Notes: generated by a model not told the origin, from the sequence alone. Counted from the stretch's first letter, positions 11,115 through 21,373 are shown. The stretch: 64,000 nucleotides of DNA from Nocardioides baculatus (GCF_016735675.1 NZ_JAERSG010000002.1:558001-622000); one strand, 5' to 3'. Program-made: numbers and translations.

Positions 11115-11609
11115 GTGACTTCGGAGCAGGTGTTGCTGGCTGCCGCGGGTGTCGTCGCGCTCGCCGCGCTGGTCCTCGCGTCCGCCGGCCTGCGCCGCGC
11201 GCGTCGCGCGGAGTCGTTGGCGGCCACGCTGGCCGAGCGGGTCGCCGCCCTCGAGTCGCCCGTCCCCGACGCTCCGGCGCCGGCTGTCGACCACGCCGAG
11301 GCCAGCACCTACGTCATCACGCGGATCGAGGAGGACCGGGTCGCGCGTGACGGGAACGCGCCCGTGGCCGTGCCGATCGACGGCCGCCTGTTCGCCGACA
11401 TCGTCGCCCGCGAGACCGTGGTCAAGGCCGCGTCGTGGTCGGCGGGCCTGCGGCGTGCACTCGCGCCCGAGTCCCGCAACCGGATCCGCTTCCACGTGCG
11501 CCAGGAGACCAGGCGGGCCGGTCGGGAGAGGCGCGCCGAGACCAAGCAGGCCCTGCGCGAGTTCCGCGCCCGCGAACGAGCCGCCGTGGCACGGGAGGAC
11601 GTCGCCTGA
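11115..11609 (+). CDS. Membrane-anchored coiled-coil protein of unknown function, upstream of alaS
   Basis: Not recognised as a named family. The first ~22 residues form a hydrophobic helix (VLLAAAGVVALAALVLASAG), followed by a basic stretch (LRRARRAE) and a helical, Ala/Arg/Glu-rich region likely to be coiled coil, with a charged C-terminus. This fits an N-terminally anchored protein with a cytoplasmic tail, comparable in size and position to the DUF948-type proteins found before alaS in other actinobacteria; that comparison is from context, not motif. The stop overlaps the next start by one base (TGATG), so the two small genes and alaS form one translational chain. Confidence 0.7.
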   Translation: MTSEQVLLAAAGVVALAALVLASAGLRRARRAESLAATLAERVAALESPVPDAPAPAVDHAEASTYVITRIEEDRVARDGNAPVAVPIDGRLFADIVARETVVKAASWSAGLRRALAPESRNRIRFHVRQETRRAGRERRAETKQALREFRARERAAVAREDVA

Positions 11610-11884
11610 TGGGTCGCCCACTCTGGTTCGTCGCCGGGGCGGGGGTCGGTGTGTACGCCGCGGCCCGTGCCCGTCGCGCCGCCGAGTCCCTCACCGCCGA
11701 CGGCCTGCGGGACCGCCTGCGCGGCTGGCAGGTCGGCGCCCGGATGTTCGCCGACGAGGTGCACCAGGGCCGCACCGAACGCGAAACCGAGTTGCGTGAG
11801 CAGCTGGGGCTGAGGCCCACTTCAGATTCGACTGGACTTCCTGAACTGACCGGCAGCACCGACACGACGAAGGACCCCCACTGA
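11609..11884 (+). CDS. Small DUF6167-like protein upstream of alaS
   Basis: A 91-residue protein with a short N-terminal hydrophobic segment (LWFVAGAGVGVYAAARARR) followed by a region ending around ARMFADEVHQGRTERETELR. This N-terminal pattern matches the small DUF6167-type proteins that I know next to alaS in actinobacteria; assignment is from memory of that family and therefore moderate. Start and stop each overlap a neighbour by a single base (TGATG at both ends), giving tight coupling with the preceding small gene and with alaS. Molecular function is unknown; a single membrane-associated helix is likely. Confidence 0.75.
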   Translation: MGRPLWFVAGAGVGVYAAARARRAAESLTADGLRDRLRGWQVGARMFADEVHQGRTERETELREQLGLRPTSDSTGLPELTGSTDTTKDPH

Positions 11885-14580
11885 TGGACACCGCCGAGAT
11901 CCGACGCCGCTTCCTCGCGCACTTCGAGGCCGCCGGACACGCAGTGGTGGACTCCGCGTCGACGCTCGCCGACGACCCCAACCTGCTGTTCGTCAATGCC
12001 GGCATGGTGCCGTTCAAGCCCTACTTCCTCGGCCAGGAGACGCCGCCCTTCGACCGCGCCACGAGCGTGCAGAAGTGCATCCGCACGCCCGACATCGAGG
12101 ACGTCGGCAAGACCACGCGCCACGCCACCTTCTTCGAGATGTGCGGCAACTTCTCCTTCGGCGACTACTTCAAGGAAGGCGCCATCGAGCTGGCCTGGGA
12201 CCTGATCACCAAGCCCCAGGAGGACGGCGGCTACGGCCTCGACAAGGACCGCATCTACCCCTCGGTGCTGGTCGGTGACGAGGAGGCCATCGGGCTCTGG
12301 ATGAAGGCCACCGGGCTGCCGCGCGAGCGGATCATCCAGCTCGGCCCCAAGGAGAACTACTGGTCGATGGGTGTTCCCGGACCGGGCGGTCCGTGCTCGG
12401 AGCTCCTCTACGACCGCGGCCCCGACTTCGGTCCCGACTTCGACGCCGCCACGCTCGGCCCCGACATGCCCTACGAGCTCGAGGACCGGCTCCTGGAGAT
12501 CTGGAACCTCGTCTTCATGCAGGACGACCTGAGCGCGGTCCGCTCGAAGTCCGACTTCGACATCGCCGGGTCGCTGCCGAAGAAGAACATCGACACCGGC
12601 ATGGGACTCGACCGCGTGGCGCTGCTGCTCCAGGGCAAGCGCACCGCCTACGAGATCGACATCGTCTTCCCGGTGATCGCGCGCGCCGAGCAGCTCACCG
12701 GCAAGACGTACGGCGCCGACCGCGAGGACGACGTGCGCTTCAGCGTGGTCGCCGACCACGTGCGCTCCGCGATGATGCTCATCGGTGACGGCGTCACCCC
12801 GAGCAACGACGGCCGCGGCTACGTGCTGCGCCGGCTGCTGCGCCGCGCCGTGCGCTCGATGCGCCTGCTCGGCTGCGAGGACCGCGTCCTGCCCGAGCTG
12901 ATGCCCGTCTCCCGCGATGCCATGGGTCCGACCTACGGCAACCTCGTCACCGACTGGGAGCGCATCTCGAAGGTCGCCTACGCCGAGGAGGACGCGTTCC
13001 GCAAGACGCTCCAGTCCGGCACGCAGATCTTCGACCAGGCCGCCGACGAGGTGAAGCGCACGGGCGGCTCGACGCTGTCCGCCGAGCGCGCCTTCGCGCT
13101 GCACGACACCTACGGGTTCCCGATCGACCTCACCCTGGAGATGGCGTCGGAAGCCGGCCTCACCGTCGACGAGCCGGGCTTTCGCGGCTTGATGGCCGAG
13201 CAGCGCGAGCGCGCGAAGGCCGACGCCCGCGCCAAGAAGGGCGCCCACGGCGACACGCTCGTCTACCGCGGGATCCTGGACCAGCACGGGCCGACCGAGT
13301 GGCTGGCCTACGAGACCCTCGAGACCGAGTCGCGACCGCTCGCCCTGCTCAGCGGGGGAGCCGCGACCGGGCGCCTCGCCGAGGGCGAGATCGGCGAGCT
13401 GGTGCTCGACCGCACGCCCTTCTACGCCGAGTCGGGCGGTCAGGTCGCCGACGCCGGCACGATCGTCTTCGACGGCGGTCGGCTCGAGGTCATCGACGTG
13501 CAGCGCCCGATCAAGGGCCTCGTCGTCCACCAGGTGCGCGTGCTCGAGGGCGAGCTGGACGCGGGCAGCGAGGTGCACGCCCGGGTCGACCCCGAGTGGC
13601 GCATCGGTGCCCGCCAGGCCCACTCCGGCACGCACGTGGTGCACGCCGCGCTGCGCGAGGTGCTCGGCCCGACGGCGCTGCAGTCGGGCTCCTACAACCG
13701 GCCCGGCTACCTCCGTCTCGACTTCGGGTGGACGCAGGGCCTCACGGCCGAGCAGGTCCGCGACATCGAGCAGGTCTCCCAGCAGGCCCTGCGCGCGGAC
13801 CTCGCGGTCGCGTGGGACTACATGACGCTCGAGCAGGCCAAGGAGTGGGGCGCGATCGCGCTCTTCGGCGAGACCTACGACAACACCAAGGTGCGCGTCG
13901 TCGAGATCGGCGGTCCGTGGTCCCGCGAGCTCTGCGGTGGCACGCACGTCGACCACTCCTCGCAGATCGGCACCGTCGTGGTGACGGGGGAGACCAGCGT
14001 GGGTTCGGGCAACCGTCGCATCGAGGCGCTCACCGGCGTCGAGGGCTTCGCCTACCTCGCCCGCGAGCGTGACGTGGTCGCCCAGCTGACCGGCCTGCTC
14101 AAGACCCAGCCCGACGACCTCGTCGGTCGCGTGCAGGGCCTCACCGAGCGCCTGAAGAACGCCGAGAAGGAGCTCGACAAGGCCCGGCTGGCCCAGCTCC
14201 TCGGCGCCAGCGCCGAGCTGGCGGCCGGTGCGACGCAGGTCGGCCCCGTCAAGGTGGTGGCCCACCGCGCCGACGGCGCCGGCGGGGGCGACGTGCGCAA
14301 CCTGGCGATGGACGTGCGCGGCCGGCTGCCGCACGGCGAGCCGGGTGTCGTGGTGATCATCGGCAGTGCCGAGGGCAAGGTGTCGGTCGTCGCGGCGACC
14401 AACGACGAGGCCCGCGCGCGCGGCCTGTCCGCCGGTGAGCTGGTGCGCGCCGTCGGTCCGCTGCTCGGCGGCAAGGGTGGCGGCAAGGACGACGTCGCCC
14501 AGGGCGGCGGCAGCGACGCCTCGCGCATCGACGAGGCGCTCGCGCTGGTGTCGACCGAGGTCGCGCGGGTGGCGGGCTGA
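11884..14580 (+). CDS. alaS: Alanine--tRNA ligase
   Basis: Charges tRNA-Ala with alanine in the cytoplasm; 898 residues, full length. The class II catalytic core opens with the family block [10 protein letters not shown] and contains [13 protein letters not shown] and [20 protein letters not shown]. The editing domain carries its zinc-binding residues (HSGTH near residue 580 and CGGTHVDH near 680), so mischarged Ser/Gly can be cleared. The C-Ala domain ends with the Gly-rich GGKGGGKDD block. The ATG overlaps the preceding stop by one base. No T-box leader is present; the gene appears to be transcribed with the two small genes upstream and with ruvX and mltG downstream. Confidence 0.98.
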   Translation: MDTAEIRRRFLAHFEAAGHAVVDSASTLADDPNLLFVNAGMVPFKPYFLGQETPPFDRATSVQKCIRTPDIEDVGKTTRHATFFEMCGNFSFGDYFKEGAIELAWDLITKPQEDGGYGLDKDRIYPSVLVGDEEAIGLWMKATGLPRERIIQLGPKENYWSMGVPGPGGPCSELLYDRGPDFGPDFDAATLGPDMPYELEDRLLEIWNLVFMQDDLSAVRSKSDFDIAGSLPKKNIDTGMGLDRVALLLQGKRTAYEIDIVFPVIARAEQLTGKTYGADREDDVRFSVVADHVRSAMMLIGDGVTPSNDGRGYVLRRLLRRAVRSMRLLGCEDRVLPELMPVSRDAMGPTYGNLVTDWERISKVAYAEEDAFRKTLQSGTQIFDQAADEVKRTGGSTLSAERAFALHDTYGFPIDLTLEMASEAGLTVDEPGFRGLMAEQRERAKADARAKKGAHGDTLVYRGILDQHGPTEWLAYETLETESRPLALLSGGAATGRLAEGEIGELVLDRTPFYAESGGQVADAGTIVFDGGRLEVIDVQRPIKGLVVHQVRVLEGELDAGSEVHARVDPEWRIGARQAHSGTHVVHAALREVLGPTALQSGSYNRPGYLRLDFGWTQGLTAEQVRDIEQVSQQALRADLAVAWDYMTLEQAKEWGAIALFGETYDNTKVRVVEIGGPWSRELCGGTHVDHSSQIGTVVVTGETSVGSGNRRIEALTGVEGFAYLARERDVVAQLTGLLKTQPDDLVGRVQGLTERLKNAEKELDKARLAQLLGASAELAAGATQVGPVKVVAHRADGAGGGDVRNLAMDVRGRLPHGEPGVVVIIGSAEGKVSVVAATNDEARARGLSAGELVRAVGPLLGGKGGGKDDVAQGGGSDASRIDEALALVSTEVARVAG

Positions 14581-14582
14581 CG

Positions 14583-15047
14583 GTGCGCTTCGGAGTCCGG
14601 CTGGGGATCGACCCGGGCGACGCCCGGATCGGCGTCGCGAGCAGCGACCCGTCGGGATTCCTGGCGACCCCGGTCGAGACGGTGCGGCGCGGCGGTGGCG
14701 ACGTACGCCGCCTCGCGCAGCTCGTCGTCGAGCGAGAGGCGGTCGAGGTGGTCGTCGGGCTCCCGCGATCGCTCAGCGGCAGTGAGGGACCGGCGGCCGA
14801 GAAGGTCCGCACCTTCGCCGCGCGGCTCGCTCGCCGAGTTGCACCCGTGCCCGTCAGACTGTGTGATGAACGACTGACCACGGTGTCGGCCGAGTCGATC
14901 CTGCGCGAGCAGGGCCGCCACGGAGCCAAGCGACGCGCCGTGGTGGACCAAGCAGCCGCGGTGCTGATCCTGCAGACTGCGCTCGACACCGAGCGCCTGC
15001 GCGGAGAGCCACCGGGAGAGATCGTCGAGGTGAGCACGGATGACTGA
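14583..15047 (+). CDS. ruvX: Putative Holliday junction resolvase / pre-16S rRNA nuclease RuvX (YqgF)
   Basis: RNase H-fold nuclease of 154 residues. The first acidic active-site motif is in [16 protein letters not shown], the middle block is [14 protein letters not shown] and the C-terminal acidic motif is in [10 protein letters not shown], all family-typical. YqgF proteins process the 5' end of pre-16S rRNA and have also been linked to Holliday junction resolution. GTG 14583 is 2 bases after alaS, and the 3' end overlaps mltG by 8 bases. Identification is strong; which of the two proposed roles dominates here cannot be decided. Confidence 0.92.
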   Translation: MRFGVRLGIDPGDARIGVASSDPSGFLATPVETVRRGGGDVRRLAQLVVEREAVEVVVGLPRSLSGSEGPAAEKVRTFAARLARRVAPVPVRLCDERLTTVSAESILREQGRHGAKRRAVVDQAAAVLILQTALDTERLRGEPPGEIVEVSTDD

Positions 15048-16185
15048 GCAGGACCTGGTCGAGGAGGAGTCCTACGACTACGACCCCGGAGGCCGGCGGC
15101 GCAAGAGCCGCGGTGCCAAGGGCTGCCTCGCCGTCATCGTCGCGCTGGCCGTGCTCGCCGGCGGCTTCTACTTCGGCCTGACCAAGGGCGTCTCGTTCCT
15201 CGCCGACCAGTTCCAGGGTCCGGAGGACTTCCCCGGACCGGGCACGGGCAAGGTCCAGTTCAGCGTCAACGACGGCGACGTCGTCGCCCAGATCGGCCGC
15301 AACCTCAAGGCCGAGGGCGTGACCGCGTCCGTGCAGGCCTTCATCGACGCGTGCACCGACGAGGGCACCGGCATCCAGGTCGGCGACTACGAGCTCCAGA
15401 AGGAGATGAAGGCCGCCGACGCGTGCGAGGTCCTCGCCGACCCCGGCAACCTCATCGGCTTCCCGACCGTGACCATCCCCGAGGGCCTGCGCCTCACCGA
15501 GATCGTCTCGACGCTCGCCGAGAACACCGACTTCCCGGAGGGTGCCTTCAACAAGGCGCTCGAGTCCGGGAGGATCGGCCTCCCCGACTACGCGGAGGGC
15601 AACGCCGAGGGCTACCTCTTCCCCGCCACCTACGAGATCAAGCCCGGCATGAAGCCGGTCGCGATCCTCAAGATGATGGTCGCGCGCTGGCAGGAGGCCG
15701 CTGACGCGGCCGAGCTGGAGACGAAGGCGGCCGAGCTCGGGCACACGCCCGCCGAGCTGATGATCATCGCCTCCCTCATCGAGGCCGAGGGTCGCGGTGA
15801 CGACATGCCCAAGATCGCCCGCGTCATCTACAACCGCCTCGACGGTCCCGGCGACAAGGGCGGCACCAACGGGACGCTCGGCATCGACGCCGCGATCGCC
15901 TACGGCCTCGGCCTGTCGCCCGGCTCGACCGAGCTCACGCCCGAGCAGCTGGCCGAGGACACTCCCTACAACACCCGCCTCAACGCCGGCCTGCCGCCGA
16001 CGCCGATCGAGGCGCCCGGTGACGACGCGATCGCTGCCGCGGCCAACCCGGCGGACGGCGACTGGTACTACTACGTCACGGTCGACCTCTCCACCGGCGA
16101 GACCAAGTTCTACGAGGACTACGACGGCTTCCTCGAGGGACGCGACGAGTACAAGGCCTACTGCGAGACCTCGGACCGTTGTTGA
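15040..16185 (+). CDS. mltG: Endolytic murein transglycosylase MltG
   Basis: Membrane-anchored lytic transglycosylase that cleaves nascent glycan strands and so sets peptidoglycan chain length. A charged cytoplasmic N-terminus (~27 residues) is followed by one membrane helix ([19 protein letters not shown]) and an extracytoplasmic LysM-like then YceG domain. The catalytic Glu lies in [17 protein letters not shown], with the conserved NRL and [15 protein letters not shown] blocks after it. At 381 residues it is complete. It follows ruvX with an 8-base overlap and precedes aroE by 13 bases, the order seen in many actinobacteria. Confidence 0.95.
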   Translation: MTEQDLVEEESYDYDPGGRRRKSRGAKGCLAVIVALAVLAGGFYFGLTKGVSFLADQFQGPEDFPGPGTGKVQFSVNDGDVVAQIGRNLKAEGVTASVQAFIDACTDEGTGIQVGDYELQKEMKAADACEVLADPGNLIGFPTVTIPEGLRLTEIVSTLAENTDFPEGAFNKALESGRIGLPDYAEGNAEGYLFPATYEIKPGMKPVAILKMMVARWQEAADAAELETKAAELGHTPAELMIIASLIEAEGRGDDMPKIARVIYNRLDGPGDKGGTNGTLGIDAAIAYGLGLSPGSTELTPEQLAEDTPYNTRLNAGLPPTPIEAPGDDAIAAAANPADGDWYYYVTVDLSTGETKFYEDYDGFLEGRDEYKAYCETSDRC

Positions 16186-16198
16186 TGCCGAGGCCGAG

Positions 16199-17026
16199 GT
16201 GAGTGCGAGGCGCTGTGGCGTGCTCGGCGACCCCGTCGCGCACTCGCTGTCGCCTGCGCTGCACCGGGCGGCCTACGCCGAGCTCGGGCTCGACTGGGAG
16301 TACGACGCCCACCGGGTGCCGGCGGGCGGGCTCGAGTCGTTCCTGGCCGCGCTCGGCCCGGAGTGGCGCGGCCTGTCGCTGACGATGCCGCTCAAGCGGG
16401 AGGCGCTGGCCGCGGCCGACGAGGTCACCGACCGCGCCCGGCTCGCGGGAGCGGTCAACACCCTGGTGCTCGACGACGGCTCCCGCGTCGGGGACAACAC
16501 CGACCTCCCCGGCGCGGTCGCCGCGATCCGGGAGCGCACGACGGTGCCGCTGGCGTCGGCGGTCGTCCTCGGCGGCGGTGCCACCGCGACCTCGATCGGG
16601 CTCGCGCTGGTCGAGCTGGGTGTGACGTCGATCGAGCTCCTGGTGCGTGATGCGTCCCGCGCGCAGGAGACGGTGGACGCCCTGCGGTCGCACCCGGGGG
16701 GCGTCGACGTACGCACCGCTGAGCTGGGTCTCGGCGACCCCGTCGCCGCCGACATCGTGGTGTCGACCATCCCGGCGTCCGCGCAGGCCGACGACCTGGT
16801 CGCGCGCACGGCGGACGTGCCGGTCGTCTTCGAGGCGTTGTACGACCCGTGGCCGACGCCGCTGGCGGCTGCGGCGCAGGCGTCCGGACGGACGCTCGTC
16901 GGCGGGCTCGACCTGCTGGTGCACCAGGCGGCGCTCCAGCTCGAGCTCTTCACCGGTCTCGCAGCGCCGCTCGACACGATGCGCGAATCGGGCGAACGCG
17001 CCCTCGCGGCCCGCAACCCCGCTTGA
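16199..17026 (+). CDS. aroE: Shikimate dehydrogenase
   Basis: NADP-dependent reduction of 3-dehydroshikimate to shikimate. GTG 16199 is chosen because the protein then begins MSARRCGVLGDPVAHSLSP, matching the family N-terminus; GAGGCCGAGG upstream can serve as ribosome site. Substrate-binding SLSP and the LTMPLK block (catalytic Lys) are present; the usual NVTxPxK reads SLTMPLK here. The nucleotide-binding turn is GGGATATSIG and the C-terminal GLDLLVHQAALQLELFTG helix is typical. 275 residues. The stop is directly followed by the ATG of the prepilin-peptidase-like gene. Other pathway genes aroC, aroK, aroB and aroQ follow in the same direction. Confidence 0.93.
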   Translation: MSARRCGVLGDPVAHSLSPALHRAAYAELGLDWEYDAHRVPAGGLESFLAALGPEWRGLSLTMPLKREALAAADEVTDRARLAGAVNTLVLDDGSRVGDNTDLPGAVAAIRERTTVPLASAVVLGGGATATSIGLALVELGVTSIELLVRDASRAQETVDALRSHPGGVDVRTAELGLGDPVAADIVVSTIPASAQADDLVARTADVPVVFEALYDPWPTPLAAAAQASGRTLVGGLDLLVHQAALQLELFTGLAAPLDTMRESGERALAARNPA

Positions 17027-17803
17027 ATGACCCCCGTGAACCTCACCGTGCTCGCGGCGCTGCTCGGTCTCCTCGTCGCGGGGCTCGGGGGCCTGCTCGT
17101 GCCTGCGCTGATCGCGAGCGTGCCGGAGCCGGCTCCGAAGACGACCCACGAGCCCGACGAGCCCGACGAGGCTGCGGGGCCCACCGAGGACGAGAAGAAG
17201 CCCGAGCCGCCCAAGGAGCTCTACGTCGACATCGCCGCGCGTCCGGGGCTGCGCTGGCGGAGCGCGCTGGTGTCCGCGGTGGGCGGCGGGCTGATCGGGG
17301 CCGCGACCGGGCTGGACTGGCCGCTGCTGTGGCTGCTCCCGCTGACGCCGGTCGCCGTCGCCCTGTCGGTCATCGACTGGCACACCCAGCTGCTGCCACG
17401 TCGGATCGTCGTGCCCGCGACGCTCGCCGCGATCCTGCTGGTGGTCGTGGTGGGCCTCGCGGCCGACGAGCGCGAGGCGCTCGTCCGCGCGCTGGTCGCG
17501 ATGCTGGTGGCCCGGTCGTTCTTCTGGGTGCTGTGGTTCGTCCGCTCGGCCGGCATGGGATTCGGCGACGTCCGGCTCGCGGCCCTCGTCGGGCTGGTGC
17601 TCGGCTGGCTCGGGTGGGGAGCGGTGGCGATCGGACTGTGGTTCTCGTTCCTCTCCTTCGCGGTCCCGGCCGTCGTGGTGGTGCTCGCACGCCGGGACCG
17701 GACATTGCTCAAGCGGTCGTTCCCGTTCGGGCCGTTCATGGTGTTCGGGACTCTGGTGGGTCTCGTCTGGGGGACTCCGCTCGCCGAGCGCATGTGGGGC
17801 TGA
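17027..17803 (+). CDS. Prepilin peptidase-like aspartic membrane protease (A24 family)
   Basis: Integral membrane protease family that cleaves type IV prepilin-like leader peptides. Both catalytic Asp sites are visible: VIDWHTQLLPRRIV and the GMGFGDVRLA motif. About seven hydrophobic segments are present. The N-terminal methyltransferase domain with its CxxC pairs, found in classical PilD, is absent; instead a first helix is followed by an acidic Pro/Glu/Lys linker (about residues 36-65). No pilin or secretion gene lies in the window, so its substrates must be encoded elsewhere. It sits without a gap after aroE and 12 bases before aroC, an arrangement shared by several actinobacteria. Confidence 0.88.
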   Translation: MTPVNLTVLAALLGLLVAGLGGLLVPALIASVPEPAPKTTHEPDEPDEAAGPTEDEKKPEPPKELYVDIAARPGLRWRSALVSAVGGGLIGAATGLDWPLLWLLPLTPVAVALSVIDWHTQLLPRRIVVPATLAAILLVVVVGLAADEREALVRALVAMLVARSFFWVLWFVRSAGMGFGDVRLAALVGLVLGWLGWGAVAIGLWFSFLSFAVPAVVVVLARRDRTLLKRSFPFGPFMVFGTLVGLVWGTPLAERMWG

Positions 17804-17815
17804 GAGACTGGCGCC

Positions 17816-18994
17816 ATGCTTCGATGGCTCACGGCAGGCGAGTCCCACGGTCCCTCCCTGGTCGCGATCCTCGAGGGGCTCCCCGCGCACGTCCTTGTCA
17901 CGACCGACGACCTCGCCGACTCGCTGGCGCGCCGCCGGCTCGGCTACGGCCGCGGCGCGCGGATGAAGTTCGAGCAGGACCAGGTGCGGGTCCTCGGCGG
18001 CGTCCGCCACGGTGAGACCCAGGGCGGTCCCGTGGCGATCGAGGTCGGCAACACCGAGTGGCCGAAGTGGGAGAAGGTCATGTCGGCCGACCCGGTCGAC
18101 CCGGTGGAGCTCGAGGCGCTCGCCCGCAACGCCCCGCTGACCCGGCCGCGACCCGGCCACGCCGACCTCGTCGGCATGCAGAAGTACGCCTTCGACGAGG
18201 CGCGCCCGATCCTCGAGCGGGCGTCCGCCCGCGAGACGGCGGCGCGGGTGGCGCTCGGCCGGGTGGCGTCCAACTTCCTCGAGCAGGCCGTCGGGGCGCG
18301 GATCGTCTCGCACGTCGTCTCGCTCGGCGGCGTCAAGGCGCCCGCGGGCGTCGTACCCGGTCCCGACGACGTCGCGCGCCTCGACGGCGACGAGGTCCGC
18401 TGCCTCGACCCCGAGGCGAGCGCGGCGATGGTGGCGCGGATCGACAAGGCCCACAAGGACGGCGACACCCTCGGCGGCGTCGTCGAGGTCGTCGTCCACG
18501 GCCTGCCGCCGGGCCTCGGCTCGCACGTCCACTGGGACCGCCGCCTCGATGCCAAGCTGGCCGAGGCGCTGATGGGCATCCAGGCGATCAAGGGGGTCGA
18601 GGTCGGAGACGGCTTCGAGCTCGCCGACACCCCCGGCTCGCTCGCGCACGACGAGATCGTGCCGACCGACGACGGCCTGAGGCGTACGTCCGGTCGCTCG
18701 GGCGGCACGGAGGGCGGCATGTCGACCGGTGAGGTCCTCCGCGTCCGGGCGGCGATGAAGCCGATCGCGACCGTGCCCAAGGCGTTGCGCACCGTCGACG
18801 TCGCCACCGGTGAGGCGACGGTCGCGCACCACCAGCGCTCCGACGTCTGCGCCGTGCCTGCCGCCGGCATCGTCGCCGAGGCGATGGTCGCGCTCGTGCT
18901 CGCCGACGCCGTCGTGGAGAAGTTCGGCGGCGACTCGGTGCAGGAGACGCGCCGCAACGCCGAGGCCTACCTCGACACGCTGCGGTTCCGATGA
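17816..18994 (+). CDS. aroC: Chorismate synthase
   Basis: FMN-dependent conversion of 5-enolpyruvylshikimate 3-phosphate to chorismate, the last shikimate step. Signature blocks are [32 protein letters not shown] and [15 protein letters not shown]; 392 residues is full length. GAGACT lies exactly 6 bases before the ATG, one base off the TANNNT leaderless pattern, so an internal start of transcription is possible. The 3' end overlaps aroK by four bases (ATGA). Confidence 0.98.
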   Translation: MLRWLTAGESHGPSLVAILEGLPAHVLVTTDDLADSLARRRLGYGRGARMKFEQDQVRVLGGVRHGETQGGPVAIEVGNTEWPKWEKVMSADPVDPVELEALARNAPLTRPRPGHADLVGMQKYAFDEARPILERASARETAARVALGRVASNFLEQAVGARIVSHVVSLGGVKAPAGVVPGPDDVARLDGDEVRCLDPEASAAMVARIDKAHKDGDTLGGVVEVVVHGLPPGLGSHVHWDRRLDAKLAEALMGIQAIKGVEVGDGFELADTPGSLAHDEIVPTDDGLRRTSGRSGGTEGGMSTGEVLRVRAAMKPIATVPKALRTVDVATGEATVAHHQRSDVCAVPAAGIVAEAMVALVLADAVVEKFGGDSVQETRRNAEAYLDTLRFR

Positions 18995-19491
18995 GTCCCC
19001 GCGTGGTGCTGGTCGGCCCGATGGGCGCCGGCAAGACGACCGTGGCCGGACTCCTCGGTGCCGCCTGGGGCGTCCCCGTCCGTGACACCGACGCCGACAT
19101 CGAGGCGGGCACGGGTCGCGAGATCTCCGACATCTTCGTGGAGTCGGGCGAGGACCACTTCCGCGAGCTCGAGGCGGCCGCCGTGTCCGCCGCGATCGCC
19201 GAGCACGACGGCGTCCTCGCGCTCGGCGGTGGGGCCGTGCTGCGACCCGAGACCCGCGAGCTGCTGACCGACCAGACCGTGGTCTTCCTGCGCGTCGGGT
19301 TGTCCGACGCCGTCAAGCGCGTGGGCCTGGGCGTCGGGCGCCCCCTGCTGCTCGGCAACGTCCGCTCGCGGATCAAGGCGCTCCTCGACGAGCGCACCCC
19401 CGTCTACGAGTCGGTGGCGACCCACGTCGTCGAGACCGACGACCGCACCCCCGACGAGGTCGCGGCCGAGATCCGGGAGCTGCTGCCGTGA
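18991..19491 (+). CDS. aroK: Shikimate kinase
   Basis: ATP-dependent phosphorylation of shikimate. Walker A is [12 protein letters not shown] at the N-terminus; substrate-binding DTDADIE and the LGGGAV block follow, and the lid with Arg is in GVGRPLL. 166 residues. It is coupled to aroC and aroB by four-base overlaps on both sides (ATGA and GTGA), which should hold the three enzymes at comparable levels. Confidence 0.96.
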   Translation: MSPRVVLVGPMGAGKTTVAGLLGAAWGVPVRDTDADIEAGTGREISDIFVESGEDHFRELEAAAVSAAIAEHDGVLALGGGAVLRPETRELLTDQTVVFLRVGLSDAVKRVGLGVGRPLLLGNVRSRIKALLDERTPVYESVATHVVETDDRTPDEVAAEIRELLP

Positions 19492-20588
19492 ACGACGACA
19501 CCGTGCTCCACGTCGGCGGCGCGTCGCCCTACGACGTCGTGGTCGGCCACGGGCTGTCCGGGCGGCTTCCCGGCATCCTGGGAGAGTCGGTCGAACGGGT
19601 GGCCGTGCTCTACGCCGGCTCGCTGGGCGCCCTGGCCGACCCGGTCGTCGACGAGCTCGTCGAGCACTACGACGTCCTCGCCCTCGGCCTGCCCGAGGGC
19701 GAGCGCGCCAAGACCGCGCCGGTGGCCGCGGACTGCTGGGAGGCGCTCGGCGAGGCCGGCTTCACGCGCTCCGACTCCGTCGTCACGATCGGCGGGGGAG
19801 CGACCACCGACCTCGGCGGCTTCGTCGCCGCGTCCTGGCTCCGCGGCGTACGCGTCGTGCACGTCCCGACGACCCTGCTGGCGATGGTCGACGCGGCGGT
19901 CGGCGGGAAGACCGGCATCAACACCGGCGCCGGCAAGAACCTCGTCGGTGCCTTCCACGAGCCCGCGGGTGTCCTCTGCGACCTGTCGCTGCTGGCGTCG
20001 CTCCCGCGCGAGGAGCTCGTCGCCGGACTCGGCGAGGTGGTCAAGTGCGGCTTCGTCGCGGACCCCGCGATCCTCGACCTCGTCGAGCGGACCGACCCGG
20101 CCGCGCTCACGCACGACTCCGCCGAGCTGCGCGAGCTCGTCGAGCGGGCGATCCGGGTGAAGGTCGACGTCGTGGTCGGCGACCTCAGGGAGACCGGCGG
20201 CGCCGACGGGCACCCCGGCCGCGAGGTGCTCAACTACGGCCACACCCTCGCCCACGCGATCGAGCGCACCAGCGACTACACGGTCCGCCACGGCGAGGCC
20301 GTCGCCATCGGTTGCGTGTACGTCGCCGAGCTGGCCGCGCGTGCCGGGTCGCTCGACCCGGCCCTCGTCGAGCGGCACCGCGCCACGCTGTCCCGCGTCG
20401 GGCTGCCGACGACGTACGACGCGGCGTCCTTCGACGACCTCCACGCGGCGATGAAGGTCGACAAGAAGGCACGGGGCTCGCAGCTGCGGTTCGTGGTGCT
20501 CGACGACCTCGCCGCTCCGAGGATCCTCGCCGGGCCGGGCGAGGACGACCTGCGGGCGGCGTACGCCGCGATAGCCTCCGCCGGGTGA
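19488..20588 (+). CDS. aroB: 3-dehydroquinate synthase
   Basis: NAD- and metal-dependent cyclisation of DAHP to 3-dehydroquinate. Conserved blocks include GGGATTDLGGFVAASWLRG, PTTLLAMVDAAVGGKTGIN, EVVKCGF and the metal-binding HTLAHAIE and RHGEAVAIG. 366 residues. GTG start in the overlap with aroK. The last codons carry the TAGCCT box of the next gene, so a promoter is embedded in the aroB 3' end. Confidence 0.97.
   Translation: MNDDTVLHVGGASPYDVVVGHGLSGRLPGILGESVERVAVLYAGSLGALADPVVDELVEHYDVLALGLPEGERAKTAPVAADCWEALGEAGFTRSDSVVTIGGGATTDLGGFVAASWLRGVRVVHVPTTLLAMVDAAVGGKTGINTGAGKNLVGAFHEPAGVLCDLSLLASLPREELVAGLGEVVKCGFVADPAILDLVERTDPAALTHDSAELRELVERAIRVKVDVVVGDLRETGGADGHPGREVLNYGHTLAHAIERTSDYTVRHGEAVAIGCVYVAELAARAGSLDPALVERHRATLSRVGLPTTYDAASFDDLHAAMKVDKKARGSQLRFVVLDDLAAPRILAGPGEDDLRAAYAAIASAG
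20572..20577 (+). promoter_or_regulatory. -10 box, internal leaderless promoter
   Basis: TAGCCT lies within the aroB coding end, 7 bases before GTG 20585. The DUF402 gene would thus be both translationally coupled to aroB and able to be made from its own leaderless mRNA. Confidence 0.5.
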
Positions 20589-21373
20589 CCGAACCCGATC
20601 CGAACGACGTCCAGGTCTCCGACTCCGGGAGCACCTTGCGGCGGTTGTCGGGTCCCGTCGAGGCCAGGCGCGTCGACCTCGCCCTGCTCGCACCGGAGCG
20701 CAACGTGGGAGCCGACTGGCGCCCGGCCGGTGAGGCGCCGTTCCTGACCGCCGGGGACCCGGTGCTGTGGCTCTACGGTCGTGGCATCGATCCGATGCGG
20801 GTGGTGCGCGACGACGAGCGCGGCCTCGTCGCCTGGCTCGCCGCCGAGTCCGAGATCGTCGCGTGGCACCCCGCGGACGGACGGTCCGTCCGCGACGTCC
20901 CGCTGGCCGAGCGGTTCGCCGTCGACCGGGCCCCGGTCGTCCAGCGCTGGCGCGGCGGTGGCGTGCTGCGGATCGCGCCGACGGGGAAGCCGTGGTCGGT
21001 GTGGTTGTTCTGGGAGGACGACGGGAGCTTCGCCGGTCACTACGTGAACCTCGAGCTGCCCCACACGCGGCGCGACGGCGAGACCGCGACCCGTGACCTC
21101 ACGCTCGACCTCTGGCTCGAGCCCGACGGCGAGCTGTGGCTCAAGGACGCCGACGAGGTGGCGGCGGCCGTCGCGGTGGGGCGCTACACGCAGGCCCAGG
21201 CCGACGAGATCCACGCCGCCGCCCAGTGGGCACGCGTCGACCTCGTCGAGGGCCGGGACTGGCCGCTCGACGACGAGTGGATCGCCTGGCGACCGCCCGC
21301 CGGCTGGGCGACACCCGTGCTGCCGGACACAGAGGTCGTACGGCAGGCGCGACGAACTACGCTGCGGCCATGA
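20585..21373 (+). CDS. DUF402-like protein within the aro operon
   Basis: 262 residues. The C-terminal half has the DUF402 pattern: WSVWLFWEDDGSFAGHYVNLELP, then DLTLDLWLEPDGELWLKDADEV. Members of this fold include phosphatases acting on nucleoside di/triphosphates and the nuclease-like FAU-1/RNase AM group, so a hydrolase role is plausible but unproven here. The N-terminal ~90 residues are less familiar. The start GTG overlaps the aroB stop and the end overlaps the aroQ ATG, both by four bases, so it is fully embedded between two shikimate enzymes without an obvious biochemical link to them. Confidence 0.8.
   Translation: MTEPDPNDVQVSDSGSTLRRLSGPVEARRVDLALLAPERNVGADWRPAGEAPFLTAGDPVLWLYGRGIDPMRVVRDDERGLVAWLAAESEIVAWHPADGRSVRDVPLAERFAVDRAPVVQRWRGGGVLRIAPTGKPWSVWLFWEDDGSFAGHYVNLELPHTRRDGETATRDLTLDLWLEPDGELWLKDADEVAAAVAVGRYTQAQADEIHAAAQWARVDLVEGRDWPLDDEWIAWRPPAGWATPVLPDTEVVRQARRTTLRP
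21358..21363 (+). promoter_or_regulatory. -10 box, internal leaderless promoter of aroQ
   Basis: TACGCT is followed by 6 bases and ATG 21370. It lies within the DUF402 3' end, so aroQ may be expressed independently of the operon. Confidence 0.55.

Noticed and set aside
11841..11884. T-box or other leader before alaS
   Set aside because: alaS overlaps the preceding coding gene, leaving no room for a leader RNA.
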